A stretch of 22,649 bases of DNA from Nitrolancea sp040255925 (GTDB taxonomy: Bacteria; Chloroflexota; Chloroflexia; Thermomicrobiales; Thermomicrobiaceae): assembly GCA_040255925.1 (NCBI GenBank), contig JBDZVX010000032.1, positions 1 to 22,649 on the forward strand, read 5' to 3'. The notes under the pieces are model-generated. The model ran no database searches. It was not told the DNA's origin and saw only the letters and a list, made by a program, of their open reading frames with translations. Positions 1-5,615 of the stretch are shown here, in pieces; the first letter of the stretch is position 1; every line of letters starts with the position of its first letter. A program made the position numbers and the translations under genes.

Positions 1-129
1 CAGCCGCGTTATCGTAGCATCCATAGAATTTATGCGCAAGCTGCCTGGGGGACGGGGGTGCTCCTGGCCGGGATCGCGCGGCGGTTGCCCGATGACGTCG
101 GAATCGAGGCCGGGAACGCGCGGCGCTAA
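1..129 (+). CDS. Possible C-terminal end of a gene entering from the left edge
   Basis: Frame 1 is open from the first base to a TAA at 127-129, giving 42 codons with no start in view. The peptide contains the stretch RIYAQAAWGTGVLLAGIARR, which is alanine/glycine-rich and could be a helix. The TAA lies in the loop of a perfect hairpin at 118-140, as expected if a gene ends there and a terminator follows. I do not recognise the family. Such a short open stretch could also be chance in GC-rich DNA, so the call is weak. Confidence 0.3.
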   Translation, partial: QPRYRSIHRIYAQAAWGTGVLLAGIARRLPDDVGIEAGNARR

Positions 130-140
130 AGACGCCGCGC
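118..140. terminator. Perfect 8-bp hairpin at the end of the left-edge ORF
   Basis: GCGCGGCG at 118-125 pairs exactly with CGCCGCGC at 133-140 around a 7-nt loop that contains the TAA of the edge ORF. The stem is all G/C and is followed by TCAAAAG, not by a T run. It is therefore not a textbook intrinsic terminator. It could act together with the next hairpin at 152-171 or belong to a repeat element. Confidence 0.4.
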
Positions 141-151
141 TCAAAAGACGA

Positions 152-171
152 AGCCGGCTTTTCAGCCGGCT
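152..171. terminator. Second tandem hairpin (AGCCGGCT, TTTC loop)
   Basis: AGCCGGCT at 152-159 is repeated at 164-171. The word is its own reverse complement, so the two copies form an 8-bp stem with a 4-nt TTTC loop. It is preceded by AAAAGACGA and followed by GGGGATT. This may be a bidirectional terminator without a clear U tract, or a dispersed palindromic repeat. Confidence 0.4.
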
Positions 172-198
172 GGGGATTGGACATCCTGCCCTTCGCCC

Positions 199-267
199 GT
201 CATCCTGAACGAAATAAAGGATCTCTCCATTGTGAAACTTGAGATCCTTCGTTTCGCTCAGGATGAC
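199..267. repeat. Large imperfect inverted repeat (27-bp arms), REP/MITE-like
   Basis: The arm at 199-225 begins GTCATCCTGAACG. The arm at 241-267 ends GCTCAGGATGAC. They are reverse complements at 24 of 27 positions around a 15-nt loop. Paired core words are ATCCTGA/TCAGGAT and AAGGATCTC/GAGATCCTT. The size and form fit a dispersed intergenic palindrome of the kind found in many copies in Chloroflexota and other genomes. Copy number cannot be judged from one window. Confidence 0.75.
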
Positions 268-414
268 TGAGAGGAATGGTACGCGTCCAAGCTTGAGCCA
301 GGTTCAGCTGGCTTCGTCCTGTAAGACCCCCATAGCCAAGGGCTGCCACCCAGGATGAAAATAGGGGTGAGCGGGCGCAGAGGCCGGCCGCGCTTGGTGC
401 GGCGAGCCCGACTG

Positions 415-1296
415 TAATACCGATTCTGAGTGAATGAGGCGGCTATCCCGAGCCAGGGGCTGGGTTGTCGATCGGAACCTGGTCCAAGGCGGCCAGCACC
501 GGCTTGAGCTGGTCTTGGCGAAAGCGCTCCAACCACTCCCATTGGAGGACTCCCGTCCGGGGCTCGACCGCCACCAGCAGATAGCGCCAGCGATACTCGA
601 TCTGCATGCGTTGCACGATCTTCACGCCCCGCGGTGCCAGCACCCGCCGCACCTGCCCGCGCAGCCCCAGCCGCAACTCGTCCGCCTGCCTGAGCGTGGC
701 CCCTTGCCGGACCCCGGCCTCGGTGAGCGCCGTTGTCAGGCCCCCCTTTTCCACGCCGCTTGCTGCGCCGGGTCGGCCTTGGCCGCCATCGGGCGGGGCA
801 CTTTCGGATGCACCGCGAGCCGGGCCAAGGCACTGTACATACCTTTGTAGCTATAGCGGACCCCGAAGGTCTGCTCCACCCACTGCCGCGCCTCATCGTA
901 GGTCCGGAAGCGTCCGCTTCGGACTTCGTCCAGTAACTGCGCCCGCTGCTCCGGCGTCAACCGTGCCGGAGCGCCCGGTGCGCCGTGACCCGGCACCCGG
1001 CGCAGCACCTCCGCCAACCCGTCCTGCCGATACCAGCCGAGCCAGCGCTCCAGACTCCGCGGGCCGACGCCGGCGATCCGACTGGCCTCGCCGACGCTCC
1101 GGCCGGTCCGCACCAGCCACAATGCCTGCAGCCGGTTCCGGCGCGACCGGTCCCGTTCGGCGGTGTAGCGCTGATACAACTCCTCCGGGCTCTCCGCCCA
1201 AGCCACCACGACGTGCCGCACCATCGTGCCTCCCTCCGCTGTCGACCAGCAGCGGGATCGCAACCTCCCCGCCATCATTTCGCGGAATCGGTATAA
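415..1296 (-). mobile_element. Internally deleted IS630-family insertion element
   Basis: The element holds an IS630-type transposase remnant on the minus strand. It is bounded by inverted ends: ATACCGATTC at 417-426 and its exact reverse complement at 1285-1294. Similarity continues inward imperfectly (AATGAGGCGG on the left, AATGATGGCGG when the right end is inverted). Both ends contain TA dinucleotides, as expected for a family that targets TA; the exact duplicated TA cannot be fixed here. The span of about 880 bp is shorter than a normal IS630 element of about 1.0-1.2 kb. It therefore looks like a non-autonomous derivative with an internal deletion and both ends kept. Ends are approximate. 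Confidence 0.7.
443..1224 (-). pseudogene. IS630-family transposase, frameshifted and C-terminally truncated
   Basis: The ATG at 1224 is preceded by a strong GGAGGGAGG Shine-Dalgarno sequence. The first reading frame (1224 to 736, 162 aa) carries the family's helix-turn-helix (SVGEASRIAGVGPRSLERWL) and a second winged-helix region (RTYDEARQWVEQTFGVRYS). The second frame (754 to 443) continues with ADELRLGLRGQVRRVLAPRG, where the ADE motif holds the first catalytic Asp, and then RWRYLLVAVEPRTG. The frames join by a -1 shift at AAAAGGGGGG (741-750), a plausible slippage site. After KPVLAAL the sequence diverges and stops, so the second Asp and the final acidic residue of the DDE/DDD triad are absent. 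The protein cannot be an active transposase. Confidence 0.8.
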
Positions 1297-1339
1297 CCAC
1301 AACGTTGGAAAATAAACTGTCATAGAGTTGAGCATGGCT

Positions 1340-1484
1340 TTAACTAGGGTGCGCTCAGTATACGTGAACGAGTGTCAATAGTCTCCTGTAGCCGGGCTAG
1401 CCTATCCCTGGGTAAGCCGGGGAGGATTCTAGTGCGCTCCAACACCGTTCCGGCACCGAATGCGTATGCGAAGGCAGCTTGATC
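1340..1484. other. Non-coding spacer between IS630 remnant and TPR gene
   Basis: No ORF with a ribosome-binding site was found. The stretch at about 1383-1423 contains an imperfect, GC-rich inverted arrangement (CTCC..GCCGGGCT / AGCCGGGGAG) just beyond the stop of the minus-strand TPR gene. That could be a weak transcription terminator. No T run follows it. Confidence 0.25.
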
Positions 1485-2462
1485 TTACTTGCGGTGTGTC
1501 TTGGGTTGCCTCATGCCGGGCGTGGGGGCCGCGACCTGCAAGAGAAAGTCCGCAAGCCATTCAAGCGCCCCAGGAGTCTCCATCCACGCGTCTACCGCTT
1601 CCGCGAGATAGATCACCGCTTCCTCCGGGGTTCCTATGCCATAGTACGGTGGCAATTGCTTCGGCAGCGGCATGAGTCCAAGGAGATAGGCCGGCACGAA
1701 GGGATTGATATCTATTGCCTGTTGCAGAGCTTTGGTGGCTTGCTTCTTGGCGCCCTTCCGGCGGAAGGTGTGTAACGCCTTCGTGTAGGCCCAGAACGCG
1801 CTCCACTCGTCTGGATACTGTGCCAGCAGCCGCTCCAGCGTGGCGTCATCCTTCACGATAAGGAGCCAGCTGGCGAGCAAGTAACGGACCCCCTGGTTGT
1901 CACCAGGATTGAGCCGGAGCATCGCTCGCAGGTGTTCGATCGCGGCTTGCCGCTCGCCGAGTTCCCATAACACGCTTGCCAGTCCCAGCCGGGCGCGCAT
2001 GTAGGGACGGGTTTCGAGAATGCCCCAGAAATCGCCCTCCTGCTCGGTAAATATTTCCTTGCCCAGCGCCCGTTCTCCAGCCTGGACGCCTTGCTCGTAG
2101 AGACGGCGCGCTTCCTCGGGGTCCTTGGTCGCCTCGGCCAGCAGCACGTAGGCGTCGGCGCAGTCGGGCGAGATGCTCAGCGCCTTGCGAGCTAGTTTCT
2201 CACGCCGCTTCCCGGTCGTCTCCAGCGCCTGAAAAACGACCTCCTGTGCCTCGTCGAGTGGCGTGGCCGGGGGAAGCGTCGGCAGTTCGCCGGACGAGAG
2301 CACCTCTTGCAAGAAGGCGTTCGCCTCCTCCGGTGACTCGAAGCCCTGTTCCTCCAACAGGCGGCCGATCGCGGCCATCTGTTTGTCCATCAACCGGCGA
2401 TCAAGCGGCACGGGAGCCTCGTTTTTCGGCTTCCGCCTGCCCCGAGCCTTGCCAGTGGCCAT
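1485..2462 (-). CDS. TPR-repeat protein resembling the ST7 family
   Basis: This 325-aa soluble protein starts at an ATG preceded by AGGAGGAGG. The basic N-terminus (KARGRRKPKNE) is followed by a short helical segment and then TPR-like helical pairs at about residues 90-260. The block GDFWGILETRPYMRARLGLA, then LWELGERQAAIEHL, LRLNPGDNQGVRYLL and INPFVPAYLLG, resembles the conserved core of ST7-type TPR proteins. No signal peptide or membrane segment is visible. TPR proteins mediate protein-protein contacts; no partner is encoded next to it. It stands alone on the minus strand, flanked by the IS remnant and a long non-coding stretch. The TPR assignment is firm; the ST7 assignment is from memory of the motif pattern. 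Confidence 0.75.
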   Translation of the reverse strand: MATGKARGRRKPKNEAPVPLDRRLMDKQMAAIGRLLEEQGFESPEEANAFLQEVLSSGELPTLPPATPLDEAQEVVFQALETTGKRREKLARKALSISPDCADAYVLLAEATKDPEEARRLYEQGVQAGERALGKEIFTEQEGDFWGILETRPYMRARLGLASVLWELGERQAAIEHLRAMLRLNPGDNQGVRYLLASWLLIVKDDATLERLLAQYPDEWSAFWAYTKALHTFRRKGAKKQATKALQQAIDINPFVPAYLLGLMPLPKQLPPYYGIGTPEEAVIYLAEAVDAWMETPGALEWLADFLLQVAAPTPGMRQPKTHRK

Positions 2463-2464
2463 GA

Positions 2465-3054
2465 TTCCCTCCTCCTAGGTGTTCCGGCGGGTGCCCAAGC
2501 GTTCAACTGGGATGGTCCGGATCAATGGCGGGCAATATGCCATCTGCCAGTGCCGGGTGCGTGCCACAAATGCCCGCAACTTGGTGGCCATGCCGTCTGG
2601 ACGAGAGGGGCGGTCATGACCCCCGCTTTTCCTGATTGTGAGTTGCTCACTCTGGATGTGTGGGGCACGGTTCGGCGCGGGAGCGTCTCGGAAGCGGGAT
2701 GGGTGTTGGAATACGGAGAGGGGATATCCTGGGGAAATGCGAAATCGGGGTTTTAAGTAGAGGGGCTCGTGACAGTCGAGGAGCTCGCCTGCCGTACCGC
2801 GCCGGAATACCGCTGACCAGGATTGGCTGGGAGCGTTCAGCGTCGCCGATCCTGGTGCTCTGCCCGATTCGGTCTCTACCGCGCCGGCCCAGATCTCGAA
2901 GACCGGCGCGGTTGGCGGAACGCTCCCGTCACGTTGGTGATCGCTTCACCGGTTACGGGCAACGTTGACGGCACGCGCGGTCATAACCGAGCCCCGCGAT
3001 AGCCTGGCGCCGCTCGAACGCCGGTTAGGACGTTGCGATCGGCGCACCTCTGAC
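2465..3054. other. Gene-poor 590-bp region with nested inverted repeats
   Basis: The region precedes the TPR gene start on one side and follows the small membrane protein gene on the other. Overlapping short ORFs occur (2550-2756, 2660-2968) but have no good ribosome-binding site and no recognisable protein features. The right half (2796-2927) holds several exact inverted repeats, described separately. The promoter of the minus-strand TPR gene must lie within roughly 2465-2560, but I cannot identify convincing -35/-10 boxes. Confidence 0.5.
2796..2927. repeat. Nested and mutually exclusive inverted repeats, possible structured RNA
   Basis: Outer arms GGGAGCGTTC (2829-2838) and GAACGCTCCC (2918-2927) pair exactly. 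Inner arms ACCGCGCCGG (2878-2887) and CCGGCGCGGT (2903-2912) also pair exactly. A second copy of the inner left arm, TACCGCGCCGG, sits at 2795-2805 and could compete for the same partner. ACCAGGAT (2816-2823) pairs with ATCCTGGT (2849-2856), crossing the outer stem and giving a pseudoknot-like or switching topology. It may be a structured transcript, a protein-binding region or the relic of a mobile element. No known RNA family is recognised. Confidence 0.45.
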
Positions 3055-3300
3055 CTAGAGGATTTCGGTCAGCTTCGCCGCCACGATCACGGCGAACGAG
3101 ATCAGAAGCGGGACGATACCGATATTGAGCGTCCGGCTCCAGCGGATCGCGTTGCCCCCCGGCACCGCCACCGAGATCTCTTTGCTGATCAGCATCGCGA
3201 TCAGCGCCAGGGTCGTCACCAGGCCTAGGCCGGCAATCAACCCCGTGACCGACGTCACACTACTCACGGTCGTTGTGACGGTCGTAATCGTTGTCGTCAT
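3055..3300 (-). CDS. Small two-helix membrane protein, unknown function
   Basis: This is an 81-aa ORF from an ATG at 3300, preceded by GGGGGGG in the Shine-Dalgarno position. A GTG at 3336 would add 12 residues but has no clear ribosome-binding site. The N-terminus is almost only Thr, Val, Ser and Ile (MTTTITTVTTTVSSVTSVTG). A first membrane segment follows (about residues 19-38, LIAGLGLVTTLALIAMLIS), then a short polar loop with KEIS, GGNA and RWSR, and a second segment (about 58-77, IGIVPLLISFAVIVAAKLT). Both segments are long enough to span a membrane. It lies 121 bp downstream of the CPBP protease gene on the same strand. I do not recognise the family. Confidence 0.65.
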   Translation of the reverse strand: MTTTITTVTTTVSSVTSVTGLIAGLGLVTTLALIAMLISKEISVAVPGGNAIRWSRTLNIGIVPLLISFAVIVAAKLTEIL

Positions 3301-3389
3301 TTCCCCCCCGATCGTTTCCGACACCTGGAGAACCACTGTCGAGTGTAGTGGGCTCCTGCTAAGGCGTCAATCCGTAATGCTCTAGATAT

Positions 3390-3411
3390 GAATCCGTATT
3401 TTCACGGATTC
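3390..3411 (-). terminator. Hairpin just downstream of the CPBP protease gene
   Basis: GAATCCGT (3390-3397) and ACGGATTC (3404-3411) form a perfect 8-bp stem with a 6-nt loop. It begins about 10 nt beyond the protease stop codon at 3422, reading on the minus strand. The following bases on that strand (ATATCT) are only moderately T-rich, so termination would be partial at best. Confidence 0.5.
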
Positions 3412-3421
3412 TTCGGTGCGC

Positions 3422-4264
3422 CTATCGCATGAGGAGGGGGAGTACGACGAACAACATAATGTTGGTGATGCCGTGAGCGATCGATACCCCGAGTAGCGAC
3501 CGGGTCCAGTGGACGATGACCGCGAAGTAGAGGGCCACGGCGGTAACGAAGATGACGTCCACGACCGACAGGTGCCCGATGTGGAGCGCGCCGAACAGGA
3601 GACTGACGTACACGATACCGCGCCGGGTGCCGAAGACCTGCGTTCCTGTCGTCTGGAGGATGCCGCGGAAAATCAACTCCTCGATGACTCCGGTACTGAC
3701 CATGAGAATGGCCGCCGGCAGCGCGATAGCGGATATCGTGAGCGAGCCGGCTAGCGGCTCCGGGCGCAGGATTAGAAACTCCATGAGCCCAAGGAGCGCC
3801 CCCGAGACCACAACGATGAGTGTGATCGGCCACGCTCGTAACGCTGGAAGCTGGATCGCGATCTGTCGCCGTTGGAGCGGGATCGTCCGGATGATGACGA
3901 ATGCGGTGGCGAACAGGGGGATGCTGGTGAGGAGGTACCACCATTCTTGACGGAACATCCCGAGTGGCATCCCGAGTGAGACGATGCGAATAACCGGTGC
4001 AATGGCCATCGAGAGCAGGAAATTCCGGCCCTCGGCAGTTCCGGCGAGCGTCGAGTGGATGAGCAGGCTGCCCAGGATCACGACATGACAGAGAATCCCC
4101 AGCATCGGATCGAACAGCGCGGTCACCAGTTCGGCGCCGGTGATCGCGGCCAGGTAGGCGATCCCGGCGTGCGTGACACGCATCCGGCCGAGGAGCCCGC
4201 GGACGCGAGGCTGAGGCCGCGCCGGTCGCTCAACGCCCTTGATACTGGCCCATGCCATGATCAT
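3422..4264 (-). CDS. CPBP/CAAX-type intramembrane metalloprotease
   Basis: This multi-pass membrane protein of about 280 aa carries the Abi/CPBP motifs. The glutamate pair and arginine are in IEELIFRG (residues about 194-200). The first His motif is FGALHIGH (His at about 228). The last motif is SIAHGITN (His about 264, Asn about 268). These residues form the metal and active site in the family, whose members cleave within membranes or serve in prenyl-protein processing and peptide immunity. Several hydrophobic segments precede and surround the motifs. The frame is open to a TTG at 4315 directly after the upstream stop. I chose the ATG at 4264 because GGGAAGG lies about 11 nt before it; ATGs at 4291 and 4258 are alternatives. 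It follows the MmyB-type regulator gene on the same strand, probably in one transcript. The substrate is unknown. Confidence 0.85.
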   Translation of the reverse strand: MIMAWASIKGVERPARPQPRVRGLLGRMRVTHAGIAYLAAITGAELVTALFDPMLGILCHVVILGSLLIHSTLAGTAEGRNFLLSMAIAPVIRIVSLGMPLGMFRQEWWYLLTSIPLFATAFVIIRTIPLQRRQIAIQLPALRAWPITLIVVVSGALLGLMEFLILRPEPLAGSLTISAIALPAAILMVSTGVIEELIFRGILQTTGTQVFGTRRGIVYVSLLFGALHIGHLSVVDVIFVTAVALYFAVIVHWTRSLLGVSIAHGITNIMLFVVLPLLMR

Positions 4265-4315
4265 GATGATCCGTGCCTTCCCGCCATGCATCACGCGATC
4301 ACGCGATGCCGTCAA

Positions 4316-5278
4316 TCATCGTTCGTCATACTCGACGGTCTCGGAGTTCATCTCGCTGGCTTGCGCCTCCGGCTCGTCAGAACCAGCCGGCGGTTTGGGG
4401 GATGTGACGAGCGCCTCGCCACGCTCGTCATTCACCGCCTGGCATGAATCCATTGCGGCGAGCCGGGCCAGTTTTTCGGTCGTGCCGGTCCCGGGCGTCG
4501 GGGCGTAGAGGACGAACGTCAGATCTGTGGAGTCCTCAACCTGAAAGGCGATCTGCTCCAGTTCCAACCGTCCTACGACCGGGTGATACAGGATTTTGGG
4601 CCGGATTGACCGGTCTCCAGCGCTGTGCTCCGGCCACCATGCCCGGAATTCCGGGCTGCGGAGCTCGAGCGCTTCGATCAACGTTGTGTATCGGGGATCG
4701 CCGGTTGCGCGGGCCCAGTTGCCTCTGAAGATGCCGAGAAGGTTCCGGGCATTGGTTTCCCAGTCGCCGATCAACTGCCGGGTCATCGGAAGGGCGAACA
4801 TCTGCCACAGGATATTGCGTTCCGCGTCCGGCAGCTTCCGCTCATCGCCAAACACCCGACGGGCGGCGTCGTTGCTAGCCAGGATATCAGTGAGGCCATT
4901 GACCAGAAACGCCGGGTTATTTCCTTGCGCATTCAGCACCTGCCGCAAGGATGGGCTTACCACCTCTCCGGTTGATTTGAGAGGGAGAAAACGCTCCGGG
5001 AGCGCGAGTGTGAACAGGTACAGGTGCTCGGCGGGTGAGAGCCGTAGGGCTTCCGCCACGCGGTTCAGCGTTGCCTCGGATGGTCGCACCGGGCGCCCTT
5101 GTTCCAGCCAGGTATACCAGGTGACGCTGATATCGGCCCGTTCCGCAACTTCCTCCCGGCGCAGCCCCTTCGCCCGACGGCGGCGGCTTGGCGAATGCCC
5201 AACCTCCTCCGGTTGGAGGCTTTCCCGGCGTGCGCGGAGAAACGCGGCGAGTTGTTCACGCCGGTCGTGATCCGCCAT
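4316..5278 (-). CDS. MmyB-type XRE-family transcriptional regulator
   Basis: This 320-aa protein has an N-terminal helix-turn-helix of the XRE/HTH_31 class at about residues 8-80 (GLRREEVAERADISVTWYTW, then LEQGR). A ligand-binding MmyB-like domain follows from about residue 115 to 285. Typical blocks are NPAFLVNGLTDILASNDAAR, RNLLGIFRGNWA and SPEFRAWWPEH. MmyB-type domains are PAS-like and are thought to bind fatty-acid-like or other small ligands. A tail rich in Glu, Pro and Ser (about 290-320) looks disordered. The ATG at 5278 has AAAGGGGGC upstream. It is divergent from the LuxR-type gene at 5616 and sits just upstream of the protease gene, suggesting autoregulation and control of neighbours (inference). 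Confidence 0.9.
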   Translation of the reverse strand: MADHDRREQLAAFLRARRESLQPEEVGHSPSRRRRAKGLRREEVAERADISVTWYTWLEQGRPVRPSEATLNRVAEALRLSPAEHLYLFTLALPERFLPLKSTGEVVSPSLRQVLNAQGNNPAFLVNGLTDILASNDAARRVFGDERKLPDAERNILWQMFALPMTRQLIGDWETNARNLLGIFRGNWARATGDPRYTTLIEALELRSPEFRAWWPEHSAGDRSIRPKILYHPVVGRLELEQIAFQVEDSTDLTFVLYAPTPGTGTTEKLARLAAMDSCQAVNDERGEALVTSPKPPAGSDEPEAQASEMNSETVEYDER

Positions 5279-5615
5279 CCACCTGCCCCCTTTCGCTGGA
5301 TGCTCTACGCGCGGCCTTCTTACGTTGAATGAGGTACGAGTATAGATGGTATCCGGCTAGTGTTACCAGTAGTCTCTCTTGAGCAAAAACCAGTCGGGCT
5401 CTTGACACGGAGATAGTACCTCTAGTATGTATGTCTTACACGGTACCGATGTTATCATGCAAGACGGAGCGTGGATGTTTACCAGATAGTATGGCCGAGA
5501 TGGGACCGTGGCATTACCGCAAGCCCCAATCCGGAGATTTCGCGATGGTGGGAGTTGATCACTCGCGCCTTCACGGGAGTTCGGATACACATCCGCGTCG
5601 CTCGGAGGAGTGAGG
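5279..5615. other. Divergent intergenic region between two regulators
   Basis: This 337-bp region must carry the promoters for the minus-strand MmyB regulator and the plus-strand LuxR-type ATPase. It is more AT-rich than the flanking genes. A consensus -35 hexamer facing the LuxR gene is described separately. An ORF at 5431-5613 exists but lacks a ribosome-binding site. No clear palindromic operator was found. Confidence 0.5.
5402..5431 (+). promoter_or_regulatory. Candidate sigma-70-type promoter for the LuxR-type regulator
   Basis: TTGACA at 5402-5407 is a perfect -35 hexamer. Possible -10 boxes are TAGTAT at 5423-5428 (15-nt spacing) and TATGTA at 5426-5431 (18-nt spacing). Neither is ideal. 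A transcript from here would have a 5' leader of about 180 nt before the ATG at 5616. Confidence 0.35.

Noticed and set aside
258..896. 212-aa minus-strand ORF across the IS630 end
   Set aside because: It spans the element boundary in a frame different from the transposase frames and is Arg/Gly/Ala-rich low complexity.
2550..2968. Two overlapping plus-strand ORFs (68 and 102 aa)
   Set aside because: No ribosome-binding site, no recognisable domain, and the second runs through the inverted-repeat region.
4596..5270. 224-aa plus-strand ORF
   Set aside because: Antisense to the MmyB-type regulator, whose motifs are unmistakable; low-complexity Arg/Ser composition.
5431..5613. 60-aa ORF ending 2 nt before the LuxR-type gene
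   Set aside because: The position is suggestive of a coupled leader, but it has no ribosome-binding site, overlaps the candidate -10 region and shows no protein features.
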